Below, one piece after another: positions 20,799 to 29,564 of a stretch of DNA of 55,121 nucleotides. The stretch lies in NCBI GenBank assembly GCA_028279645.1, contig JANQNJ010000057.1, forward strand, positions 1 through 55,121, in the 5' to 3' direction. Position numbers and translations under genes: made by a program. The notes under the pieces were generated by a model. The model did no database searches, was not told the DNA's origin, and saw nothing but the letters and a program-made list of their open reading frames with translations. How positions within the stretch are numbered: position 1 is the stretch's first letter; every line of letters begins with the position of its first letter. This DNA is from Thermoplasmatota archaeon. Lineage in GTDB: Archaea; Thermoplasmatota; JAKEGO01; JANQNJ01.

Positions 20799-21958
20799 GC
20801 TTCCGTATCAACCCTGTCTCCGAGCTCAAGCTTGGATTCGCCTCACAGGAGGTCAGGATCTACGATACCACTCTCAGGGATGGCGAACAGAAGGCGGGAC
20901 TTTCCTTTTCAAAGGAGGATAAGCTCGAGATAGCCGGACTCCTCGATGATATAGGCGTCCCGCAGATAGAGGGCGGATTCCCCGCAGTGAGCCGGACCGA
21001 GGTCGATTCGATAAAGCGTATCAAGGAAGCTGTATCTGGAGACGTGCTGGTCCTGAGCCGGCTTGTTCCTGAAGATATCGACGCCGCTGCGGAGTCCAAC
21101 GCCGACATCGTCCTTCTGTTCATCGCTTCCTCACCCCTTCACCTGGAGCACAAGTTACGGATCGGGAGCGATGAGATAGACCCGTTGATCATCAAGGCTG
21201 TGGAACACGCCAGAGAGAGGGGCCTCCGCCCTTCGTTCAGTACGGAGGATTCCACCCGGACCCCAATACCGCACCTGTTCCGCCACTATTCATCGGCCAT
21301 CGATGCCGGTGTCGAGCGCATCGGCATAACCGACACGATCGGAGCATCCCCTCCCGACGGGATCAAGCTCCTTGTCAGGCTCCTGAAGACAGAGTTCGGC
21401 ATGCCGCTGTCGATCCATCTTCACAACGACCTCGGTCTTGCCACCGCCAATGCTCTATCGGGAGTGGAGGCCGGGGCCGACCATGTTGCCACCACGGTCC
21501 TAGGGATAGGTGAAAGGGCAGGGAACGTTCCGATGGAGGAGTTCCTGGTCGCTCTCAGGACGCTGTACGGAAAGGACCTTGGAATAGACCTACCACGGAT
21601 ATGTGAGGTGGCAGCGAGGGTCGCCGAGATCTCGGGCCAGTTCATACCTGACACAAGACCCGTGGTCGGTGGATCTGTCTTCTCCCATGAATCCGGCATC
21701 CATGCTGCCGCGGTCCTCCGGGAGCCGTCCACCTATGAGCTGTTCCCGCCGGAGAGCGTTGGGAACCGGCGAAGGATAGTCTTCGGCAAGCATTCAGGCG
21801 CCCAAGGCCTTGCGATGGTGCTTGGGGAGAAGGATATCGAGCTGGAGGATGACGCTCTGCGGGAGCTGTTGGATTGGATCAAGGAAAGGGGGGAGACTGG
21901 TCAGAACACCACGCTCGCCGAGATATTGGACCGGCTCGGACGTCGAGGACGGCCCTAG
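20795..21958 (+). CDS. 2-isopropylmalate/homocitrate/citramalate synthase-like HMGL-family enzyme
   Basis: RIYDTTLRDGEQKAGLSF, LHNDLGLATANALSGVEAGADHVATTVLGIGERAGN, FSHESGIHAAAVL; TTG start overlapping the stop of the upstream gene with a GGAGG-type RBS. Confidence 0.85.
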   Translation: MSFRINPVSELKLGFASQEVRIYDTTLRDGEQKAGLSFSKEDKLEIAGLLDDIGVPQIEGGFPAVSRTEVDSIKRIKEAVSGDVLVLSRLVPEDIDAAAESNADIVLLFIASSPLHLEHKLRIGSDEIDPLIIKAVEHARERGLRPSFSTEDSTRTPIPHLFRHYSSAIDAGVERIGITDTIGASPPDGIKLLVRLLKTEFGMPLSIHLHNDLGLATANALSGVEAGADHVATTVLGIGERAGNVPMEEFLVALRTLYGKDLGIDLPRICEVAARVAEISGQFIPDTRPVVGGSVFSHESGIHAAAVLREPSTYELFPPESVGNRRRIVFGKHSGAQGLAMVLGEKDIELEDDALRELLDWIKERGETGQNTTLAEILDRLGRRGRP

Positions 21959-22014
21959 CCACTGCCACTGACAGTTACGACGATTCGCACAAGATTTATG
22001 TATACATTATATAT

Positions 22015-23028
22015 ATGCCAGAATCGGCGAATGCCAAGGCCATCACGGAGTGTTGCATGATCCCCAACAAGATCAAGGGTGTTTCGATCGATCAGCAGGT
22101 CTGGCCCCTCCTAATGGTCGTTTTCTTCATTTCCTCCGTGGTCGTAGGGACATTGAACCTCGAAGCCCTGTACAACGGGCCAAGGGGAGATCTCACACCC
22201 GCTACCATCGGATGGCTCCTGCTGGGTCTGGCCTCGTTCCACGCCTTCAGAAAGGCCTTTGCGGCCTCCTGGAAGGCTATCATCTGGTTCGTCGGCGCAT
22301 TCTTCTTCCAGCTGGTAGGCGTCTCGGTCTATGCCGTGGCCGACGAACCCAGCAACTTCGCGCTACTGATCATCTTCTTCTGCGTCTTCCTGAGCTTCGC
22401 CACCCTCAGCTCGTTCATATGGCACTTCAAGGACCTCAGGGACCGCCTGATAATAGAAGAGGAGATGATGTTCGAGTACATCCCCCTGGGCCTCTGGTCC
22501 ATGGAGGTACTCTTCTCCGGCATATTGATCCTCGGCGCCTTGGGCACCTGGGGCGACTGGGCCGCCGAGAACGGCAGCGAGCTTGTCCTGTACATCCTGT
22601 TCATGGCATCCTTCGCCTTCCTCCTCTCCCACCTGTTCACGACGACGGAGCGGGTGGAGAACAACTTCCGCGAGCTCCTGGAGGCCCGCGGCACCAAGAT
22701 GAAGGAGGAGAAGGCCAAGCTCAAGTCGATGAAGAAGGCCGGCATCACCCCGGTGAAACCGGTCGCATCGGTCCCGGAGGGTACCTGTCCCGTCTGCGGT
22801 ATGGACGTCCTCTACACGAAGAAGAAGTGCGCCAACTGCGGACTGACCGTCGACTTCAAGTGGTGCCCCCAGTCCGAGGAGTTCGTCGTGGACTGTCCCT
22901 ACTGCCGGACGCCCACGCCCTACGGGAGGGAGCACTGCATCCACTGCTCCAAGCCGTTAAGGACGCTTGTACGCTGCTCCTGCGGAACGGAGAACCCGCT
23001 CAGCGAGTGGCTCGGCGGAGAGGAGTGA
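22015..23028 (+). CDS. Integral membrane protein with C-terminal double zinc-ribbon
   Basis: Several hydrophobic helices, charged helix (TKMKEEKAKLKSMKKAG), then CPVCGMDVLYTKKKCANCG...CPYCRTPTPYGREHCIHCSKPL. Confidence 0.7.
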   Translation: MPESANAKAITECCMIPNKIKGVSIDQQVWPLLMVVFFISSVVVGTLNLEALYNGPRGDLTPATIGWLLLGLASFHAFRKAFAASWKAIIWFVGAFFFQLVGVSVYAVADEPSNFALLIIFFCVFLSFATLSSFIWHFKDLRDRLIIEEEMMFEYIPLGLWSMEVLFSGILILGALGTWGDWAAENGSELVLYILFMASFAFLLSHLFTTTERVENNFRELLEARGTKMKEEKAKLKSMKKAGITPVKPVASVPEGTCPVCGMDVLYTKKKCANCGLTVDFKWCPQSEEFVVDCPYCRTPTPYGREHCIHCSKPLRTLVRCSCGTENPLSEWLGGEE

Positions 23029-23196
23029 GCTCTAGCATCCACACCTGATCCGATCTATCTATGAACATTATCCAAGCGTGAGCGCTGGCGATGTACGTCG
23101 ATGTCGTTAAGGTAGCACAAGCTCTACTCGAACCTTTTTATACGATCTCCAGGCATAGTCGATATTAGAGGTATATGTCAGTTTGGGGGTATATCA

Positions 23197-24246
23197 TTGA
23201 AGCCTACTGTCATCGTTCTCGGCTTCAGCCGTGCAGAGGCGGAGCAGTTGAAGGAGGAGCTCAAGGAGGTTGTGATCTCGAGCTTCAGGATCACCAGTGC
23301 TTTTCGTAGGACCTCCTACTCGCTTGACCGGATCGCGAGGGAGCCGCCCACATGCTATGGGCCGATGAAGCGCAAGATAATGGTATTCATCAACTTCAGC
23401 CCGAAGAACCGGTACCGCGTCCATCGATACTACTCGCATCTCGGAAGGACCGATCTGTTCTGGCTGATCGCGACGAACGAGCAGCAGACGGCCATGTCGT
23501 TCCATCAGGCATGTTACAGATATCTTGGAGGAGGTGGAGGAAGCTCTACGAACTGGGCGTTGATCATCATCACCGTGGCGACCTTTGTCACGATCCTCCT
23601 CGCGTTCATCCTGTACATCTGGGCCCAGTCGTTCGTGTGCAAGCCCGTGATCTATCTGTACACACCGGAGAAGAGGAGGGAGAACGTCCGACTCCGTGTC
23701 ATAGGCGAGATCACGACACGGATACCTTATCGCAGAGGTGTCACCTCGATCACATGGGACGACCTGACCCTGGAGAAGGGGAAGATCGACACCGACGGCC
23801 GGTCATACGACTATCTGTTCTACGAATCAAAGAGCGTCGTGCCGAAGCTGGACGATGTCGGATGGACACTGGCGCGCGGGGACGGAAGGATCTACTGGGA
23901 CGGAAAGGAGACGACGGATCAAGAACTGAAGGAGAAGTTCGAGGATATCCTTCGCAGTTACGGCCTGTACAACAACGAGATCAAGGACTTCATCGACTAC
24001 TGGTTCGACGACGACATGAAGATACTTCCTGAGGAGGGGGAGTTCATATACGGGATCTATCCTGTTTCCCTTCTGGAGCTCGAGCGCATATTCAAGCTGG
24101 AAACCGACAACGTCTACCCGGAGTACATCCGCGTCCAGTTTTTCATGAAGGCAGTTCCGGAGGGAACGATCCTAAAGCATCCTGTCTATCCTGAAGTGAG
24201 ACGCTCACAGTACGCGCTGCATGAATGGGGAGTGATCTTCGGATGA
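23197..24246 (+). CDS. Single-TM protein with KPVIYLYTPE domain (paralog 1)
   Basis: TTG start; ~110 aa N-terminal domain, Gly run, TM LIIITVATFVTILLAFILYIWA, then CKPVIYLYTPEKRRENVRLRVIGEITTRIPYR...YDYLFYE. Confidence 0.75.
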   Translation: MKPTVIVLGFSRAEAEQLKEELKEVVISSFRITSAFRRTSYSLDRIAREPPTCYGPMKRKIMVFINFSPKNRYRVHRYYSHLGRTDLFWLIATNEQQTAMSFHQACYRYLGGGGGSSTNWALIIITVATFVTILLAFILYIWAQSFVCKPVIYLYTPEKRRENVRLRVIGEITTRIPYRRGVTSITWDDLTLEKGKIDTDGRSYDYLFYESKSVVPKLDDVGWTLARGDGRIYWDGKETTDQELKEKFEDILRSYGLYNNEIKDFIDYWFDDDMKILPEEGEFIYGIYPVSLLELERIFKLETDNVYPEYIRVQFFMKAVPEGTILKHPVYPEVRRSQYALHEWGVIFG

Positions 24247-24274
24247 CTAAAAGTTACTTCGAGGAGGTATATCG

Positions 24275-25318
24275 TTGAAGCCTACAGTGATAGTTTTCGG
24301 GTTCGGCAAGTCCGAAGCGGTGGAGTTGAAGAACGAGTTAAGGGAGGTTGTCGATTCAAGCTTCAGGATCACCAGCGCCTACGGCAGGACCAACTGTACA
24401 TTGCGGGATATCGCATCCGATCCACCGACGCACTACTCTCCGATGAGGCGCAAGATAATGGTCTTCGTTCGGTTCAGTCCCAACAACCAGTATCACATCC
24501 ACAAGTACTATACGGACCAGGGGCGGCGTGATCTCTACTGGCTGATCGCTACCAGCGAGGAACAGCTGGAGCTGTCCTATCATCAGGCGACTTTTCGATA
24601 TATGGGTGGTGGCGGGGGTGGCTCGATCGTGCGTGCGTTGATCGCCATTCTCTTGATGATGGCGATTACCGTGATACTGGCAGCTGTCCTTTATGTAAAT
24701 GCCCAGTCGTTCAAGCCAGCGATCTACCTTTATACGCCAGAGAAGAGAAGTGAGAACCTCCGCCTCACGGTGAAGGGCGAGATCACGACCCGTATCCCAT
24801 ACAGGAAAGGTCGATCCACCATCACCTGGAACGATCTCATTCTCGAGGAAGGAAAGATCCACACCGACGGAAGACAGTTCGACTATCTCTTTTACGAGTC
24901 CGACAACACCAAGCCCAAAGTCGAGAACAAGGGGTGGGTCCTGAAGCGCGAGGATGGACAACTGTACTGGAATGGGGATGCAATCAGCGAGGCGGACCTT
25001 GCTTCGAAGTTCGAGGAGATACTGGAGATGTACGGTCTCTTCGAGAACGAGATCGCCGATTTCGTCGAGTACTGGTTCGATGATGATATGAAGATATTCT
25101 TCGGCGGGGATGAGTTCAATTACGGCATCTATCCTGTGTCGCCTGGCGAGCTTGACAGGATATTCAGGATCGATACCGAGCTGGATTATCCTGAGTACAT
25201 CCGGGTTCAGTTCTACATGAAGGAGATACCTGAGACGGTAGTTCTACAAGAGCCGGTCCCTCCGAGGATACTTCGGTCAGGATACGCGTTGCATGAGTGG
25301 GGTGTGATCAAGGGATGA
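24275..25318 (+). CDS. Single-TM protein with KPAIYLYTPE domain (paralog 2)
   Basis: Collinear with the preceding protein (MKPTVIVFGFGKSEAVELKNELREVV..., KPAIYLYTPEKRSENLRLTVKGEITTRIPYR); identical TTGAAGCCTAC start context. Confidence 0.75.
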   Translation: MKPTVIVFGFGKSEAVELKNELREVVDSSFRITSAYGRTNCTLRDIASDPPTHYSPMRRKIMVFVRFSPNNQYHIHKYYTDQGRRDLYWLIATSEEQLELSYHQATFRYMGGGGGGSIVRALIAILLMMAITVILAAVLYVNAQSFKPAIYLYTPEKRSENLRLTVKGEITTRIPYRKGRSTITWNDLILEEGKIHTDGRQFDYLFYESDNTKPKVENKGWVLKREDGQLYWNGDAISEADLASKFEEILEMYGLFENEIADFVEYWFDDDMKIFFGGDEFNYGIYPVSPGELDRIFRIDTELDYPEYIRVQFYMKEIPETVVLQEPVPPRILRSGYALHEWGVIKG

Positions 25319-25716
25319 TACCAGACGCGGATGGTGACGTAGGATATCCTCCTGATCTCGCGCAAACTGACGAGCTCGGGATCAGGACCGTTCAGCGGAG
25401 GCGGGTTCGGGTTTCTTTTATCATTACCGTCAGTTCAGCCTATATCATCCTCACAGGCTTCTTCCTACTCGCGAACAACATCGATGCCTATGACACGATC
25501 TATGCGAGCCACTGGCAGTGGAAAGGCCGATTCCCACCCGTCATGTCCTGGCTCTATGTACTGAGCCTGGTCATGTTGATCGTTCCCTGGGTACTCTATC
25601 TTCCGAGGATAAGGAGACCGAACGCCTCGAAGACCCTCATTGAAAACTCGTTCATGTCGCTGATCTTCCAGGTAGGACTTTTTGTCATCAGCCTGCTCTA
25701 TCCGGTATACGGTTGA
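25315..25716 (+). CDS. Small multi-TM membrane protein, unknown function
   Basis: ATGA overlap with the stop of paralog 2; three hydrophobic stretches in 133 aa. Confidence 0.6.
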   Translation: MIPDADGDVGYPPDLAQTDELGIRTVQRRRVRVSFIITVSSAYIILTGFFLLANNIDAYDTIYASHWQWKGRFPPVMSWLYVLSLVMLIVPWVLYLPRIRRPNASKTLIENSFMSLIFQVGLFVISLLYPVYG

Positions 25717-25766
25717 GGCCCATCCAATGAAACTGGCTACGCTGGGATAATAAAGAAATGAATTCT

Positions 25767-25811
25767 CGGCATTCCTCCGGACGCGGCGGAAGCGCCCGTC
25801 CGGAGATGCCG
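25767..25811. other. Strong inverted repeat / hairpin between convergent genes
   Basis: CGGCATTCCTCCGGACG (25767-25783) pairs with CGTCCGGAGATGCCG (25797-25811): ~15 bp stem with a 2-nt bulge. Confidence 0.6.
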
Positions 25812-25846
25812 CGCTTACTCTTAAAAATTACCTGATGCCTTAAGGC

Positions 25847-25987
25847 TCAGTACCTTCGCGGAGGCCTGTGCTTCTGGTAGCAATCCCTGCAGTACACCGG
25901 CCGATCCTCGGCTGGCTTGAATGGTACTTCGCATTCCTGGTTGCAGTCTGAACATATGGCCTTATGCATCTCTCTATCGCCGTACAT
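25847..25987 (-). CDS. 46-aa CxxC-x17-CxxC zinc-ribbon microprotein (missed by the ORF track cutoff)
   Basis: Hand translation MYGDREMHKAICSDCNQECEVPFKPAEDRPVYCRDCYQKHRPPRRY*, a recognisable small zinc-ribbon family. Confidence 0.85.
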   Translation of the reverse strand: MYGDREMHKAICSDCNQECEVPFKPAEDRPVYCRDCYQKHRPPRRY

Positions 25988-26104
25988 TATCTCTTACTCC
26001 TGTTGCCCCTATCTGTGAGCAAGCTCACCTGTTGGGCATTGATAAGTAGGAAGATGCCCTATTTATACATATGTTCTCGGCTGGATCCTGGTATAAATGC
26101 TGTT

Positions 26105-27676
26105 TTACGCCTTTTCAGAGGCGTTAACGGCCCATAGATGGTCCCTTCCGTCCTTCGTGAAGACCACTGCATCGATCTGAACCGGTTTCTTCTTTCTCGA
26201 CAGCGAATGGGCCCTCAGAATTAGGTCGAACCCTGTTATTGGAAGCACGATGATCCCCCTCCTCAGGGAGGGGATATACGGCTTGGCGTAGAGGACGTAT
26301 CTCTCCGGGTACTTGTAGCCGCTGATGTCGATCCCCTTGAGATCCGCCTCGAACCTGATGAGGGCCGGCTCCTCCCCGAACCCGATATTTTCGATATCTT
26401 CGATCTGTTTCGGCTTCCCCTTCCTGACAGCTTCGACCTTCGGTATGATATCCGTTATCGGGACCGCATTCCGCCGCTGCGACCTCATGTGGAGATCCCA
26501 GGCGAGGTCGAGCTTGTTGCTGCGTAACCGGGTCCAGTAATAGTTCATTGGATGCCTGATGTTCTGACATAGGAGGTCGGGCGATACACAGATGCCGTAT
26601 GTCTTCATCGTATCGCACTTCGGCGGTGTGTAGACCGTCCCGCCGCTGGTCCCCATGATGTGCTCGATCTGATAGCGGGCCTTGGAGATGTCGAAATCGG
26701 GGGCGCTGGAGAAGATCGCGATGATGCCCTTCTCGTCGATGCCCAGCGAGTTCAGGAACGACGTGATCGCGAACCTGCCGTGGTGGGGGATGTTGACGCC
26801 TTCCTGGAGGTCCCTGAGTAGGACCTTCATGCAGGGCGGGAGGGCGGATGATCGGACCTCGCCGGTCGCCTCGGACCTGGTCTTCGCCTTGAGGTCGCCG
26901 ACCTTGTTCGTGATATCAGACAGGTATCGCCTGAACGCTTTCTTCATCTGCTTCGTTGTCGGCGCCGGCAGGTCCTTCCCGATCCGTTCCCCGATGACCA
27001 CCTGGAGCACCCTGACGAGCTCCCTCCTAGTCAGGATGACCTGTCCGCCGTCCACCGTCCGGTTGATCAGCTTCCACTCGCCTCCGGTCCCGCCCAGGAT
27101 CCCAGCGGTGTTACGAAGGTAATCGGTAAAATGTATCGACAGTTCGATCTCCTCCTCGGGAGGCTCCTCCTCGTCCCCGAACTCCTCGACCACCTCGTCA
27201 AGAAGCTCCTCGGGAACGTCGCCTCCGCCTGCAAGCTGGATATGTATGTCCTTGCGCTTCTCGGGGCGCCGGACCCGCTTGGTCACGTTGATATCGAGCT
27301 CTCCGGCGATCCCAAGAACACCTTCCAGGTCCTCGTGGCCCATGAAGACCGACATCCGCTTCGACTCGGATGTGACGAACCTGCGGATCACATACTGATC
27401 ACCGGAGACCGAGACCAACATCCTTGCCACAATATACGAAAGGAGGACATCCAGGACCATTTCGTCATCGATCCTCATGGTCTCCTTGTCTCTGGGAGGG
27501 AGTGTAAGAGCCGGCTCCTCGGATGAGAACGATGACATCACCCTGCGAAACCCGAGCATCCTGGCGTTCTCGAACCTGTCCGACAGAAGTATATCCTCGA
27601 GACCGACCTCGCGCTCCTTTAGGTATGATGAGACACCCTCCAGGAAAGGATACCGGGCAAGGTCGGCCGGGTCCAT
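26105..27676 (-). CDS. priL: DNA primase large subunit (PriL) with a C-terminal extension
   Basis: MDPADLARYPFLEGVSSYL N-terminus; C-terminal Fe-S-type region LPPCMKVLL...HHGRFAITSFLNSLG...PPKCDTMKTYGICVSPDLLCQNIRHPMNYY; ~140 further residues after this. Confidence 0.88.
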   Translation of the reverse strand: MDPADLARYPFLEGVSSYLKEREVGLEDILLSDRFENARMLGFRRVMSSFSSEEPALTLPPRDKETMRIDDEMVLDVLLSYIVARMLVSVSGDQYVIRRFVTSESKRMSVFMGHEDLEGVLGIAGELDINVTKRVRRPEKRKDIHIQLAGGGDVPEELLDEVVEEFGDEEEPPEEEIELSIHFTDYLRNTAGILGGTGGEWKLINRTVDGGQVILTRRELVRVLQVVIGERIGKDLPAPTTKQMKKAFRRYLSDITNKVGDLKAKTRSEATGEVRSSALPPCMKVLLRDLQEGVNIPHHGRFAITSFLNSLGIDEKGIIAIFSSAPDFDISKARYQIEHIMGTSGGTVYTPPKCDTMKTYGICVSPDLLCQNIRHPMNYYWTRLRSNKLDLAWDLHMRSQRRNAVPITDIIPKVEAVRKGKPKQIEDIENIGFGEEPALIRFEADLKGIDISGYKYPERYVLYAKPYIPSLRRGIIVLPITGFDLILRAHSLSRKKKPVQIDAVVFTKDGRDHLWAVNASEKA

Positions 27677-27731
27677 GTTCGAACGAAGGTCCGAATAACT
27701 ATTTAACGCTTTAGAGCCATGTACCGAACGG

Positions 27732-28241
27732 ATGAGCATTGTCTTCGAGAGGGAGCTGAGAGGGATACTCGAGGCCGACGATGGCGTTCTCGAACAGGTC
27801 GTGAAGAGCTGCACGCTCGAGGAGCGGGAGGGCTATCTCTCGATCCGGAGGAATCCGTTCTACGTCGTCAGGGCAGCAGGCTCCTTCGGCATCGACCTTG
27901 TCGCACTTCGTGATACGATATCCATTCCCATCGAGGTCAAGTCCTCCGAGAAGCGAACGATCCTTCTCTACAAGGGAAAGCCCGCAGACCAGGCCAAGGC
28001 TATCGAGGAGACGGCGTTGAAGGTCGGCCTCGTCCCGATCTACGCATATCGGTTGAAGAGGTTCCGGGGCGATGCCTGGCGAGTATATACGCCCCAGCTC
28101 GATCATGGAAAGGGTGTCTACAGGATGATACAGAACCATATCCCGAAGATGCCGCGCACTCGTTCGGACAACTATGTTCTCAGATGGGACGAGGGGATGC
28201 CGTTGAGCAGTTTCCTCGGCTATCTGGCCGATGTCTTCTGA
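27732..28241 (+). CDS. Hjc-like Holliday junction resolvase / PD-(D/E)XK nuclease
   Basis: FERELRGIL...VVRAAGSFGIDLVALRDTISIPIEVKSSEKRTILLYKGKPADQAKAIEETALKVGLVPIYAYRLKR: D...ExK core with the archaeal Hjc layout. Confidence 0.7.
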   Translation: MSIVFERELRGILEADDGVLEQVVKSCTLEEREGYLSIRRNPFYVVRAAGSFGIDLVALRDTISIPIEVKSSEKRTILLYKGKPADQAKAIEETALKVGLVPIYAYRLKRFRGDAWRVYTPQLDHGKGVYRMIQNHIPKMPRTRSDNYVLRWDEGMPLSSFLGYLADVF

Positions 28242-28864
28242 CCTTCCTTTTCAAGTTGACGTTCCATGGTCTTTAGCATCATTTCAGAGATGAGGTATCT
28301 TCCGCATCCAGGGCAGTATCTTATCACGTCCACAACCGTCAATCCATCCAGGTCGGATCCCAGACCGCAACCGGGACAGAAGTACTGAAAGCTCTGATCG
28401 GCGGCCTTGATCCTCTTTAACACCTCGCTGACGGCTCTCTCATCCTCTTCCTCGCTAGCGGCATGGGATACATTCGTCCGGCTGGCTGTGGCTCCAGTGG
28501 TCTCGCGGACCTCTTTTTCACGGATTCCGTCCAGTGGTGTATACCAGGGCCCCGCTTGATAACATTCCTTGCAGTACACAAACCTCTCGCCATTTACCTC
28601 CCTCGCCTTAAAACATGAATAGCAGACCATCTTTCCACATTCACCACATATGATCCTATCCTTGGGAAAGATGGCCTCGACCTTGCACCGCTGGCACTTG
28701 AACTCGGGTCTGGTAGCACAATGGTTGCATATGAACCAGGGCTCACCATTGACCATGTCGAACTCTTGAACGCAGGTGTCACAGAAAAGGACCTTGCATA
28801 CCACGCAACCACAGGTCTCTCCGCGCTTCATCCTGTCTCCACAGATCGGACATCTTTTTCCCAT
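28220..28864 (-). CDS. Cys-rich protein A: tandem FYVE-like eight-Cys modules + C-terminal CxxC-x17-CxxC ribbon
   Basis: CPICGDRMKRGETCGCVVCKVLFCDTCVQEFDMVNGEPWFICNHC / CQRCKVEAIFPKDRIICGECGKMVCYSCFKAREVNGERFVYCKEC / CPGC-x17-CPGC. Confidence 0.8.
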   Translation of the reverse strand: MGKRCPICGDRMKRGETCGCVVCKVLFCDTCVQEFDMVNGEPWFICNHCATRPEFKCQRCKVEAIFPKDRIICGECGKMVCYSCFKAREVNGERFVYCKECYQAGPWYTPLDGIREKEVRETTGATASRTNVSHAASEEEDERAVSEVLKRIKAADQSFQYFCPGCGLGSDLDGLTVVDVIRYCPGCGRYLISEMMLKTMERQLEKEGQKTSAR

Positions 28865-28901
28865 TTGAACACCTACGATCATCACCGGTCCAGAAGATCC
28901 T

Positions 28902-29564
28902 TCATTGATCCCGGTTGCTACCGGCCTTTGCCACTTCGATGCCATACTTGGTCTTGAGAGCATTAACGACACGTTCGCTCTGCAGCCCCAATCCGCACCT
29001 CTCACATGTTCGTATATCGCCGGTGGCCCGATCTGCATCCACCCCCTTAGGGTCCCCGCAGCATGGGCAGAAGAACCTCACGGATGTCCCCTTCACACGG
29101 AGATGCTCGATGGTCCGGTCGAACTCCTCCATCGAGCTCTTATCCACACCGATACGGATCGGCCTGTATCGCCTTCGACCCCTTGCGGGTTCAAAGTTCT
29201 GCTTCCTCCTCTCCTTTTTGATGACCCTTTCCTCATGAAGGTCGGTCAACGCTCTGTAACACTCAAAACAGTATTCAGGACCTGCCAGGCCCTTTGAATC
29301 CAGCTTTCTCCTACAGTGATAACACACCTTCTTCTTGCACCGATAGCATCTCACCTCATCTATGGGAAGGACCAACGTCTTGTTGCATCTCTCGCAATGG
29401 AACGATGGATGTTGATAACAATTAGGGCAGATATATGACACGACCCCGTCGACGACATCGAACTCCCTTGTGCACTCCGGACAATAGTTCCGGTTACATA
29501 TCTTGCATCGATGGGGTTTCCTGAAGAGCGGTAAACCCCCTGTGCACCATGGACAGGTCGACAT
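28902..29564 (-). CDS. Cys-rich protein B, paralog of A
   Basis: CPWCTGGLPLFRKPHRCKICNRNYCPECTREFDVVDGVVSYICPNC / CERCNKTLVLPIDEVRCYRCKKKVCYHCRRKLDSKGLAGPEYCFEC / CPCC-x17-CERC. Confidence 0.8.
   Translation of the reverse strand: MSTCPWCTGGLPLFRKPHRCKICNRNYCPECTREFDVVDGVVSYICPNCYQHPSFHCERCNKTLVLPIDEVRCYRCKKKVCYHCRRKLDSKGLAGPEYCFECYRALTDLHEERVIKKERRKQNFEPARGRRRYRPIRIGVDKSSMEEFDRTIEHLRVKGTSVRFFCPCCGDPKGVDADRATGDIRTCERCGLGLQSERVVNALKTKYGIEVAKAGSNRDQ

Noticed and set aside
22050-23048. 332-aa Arg/Gly-rich plus-strand ORF
   Set aside because: Frame-shifted shadow of the 22015-23028 membrane/zinc-ribbon gene.
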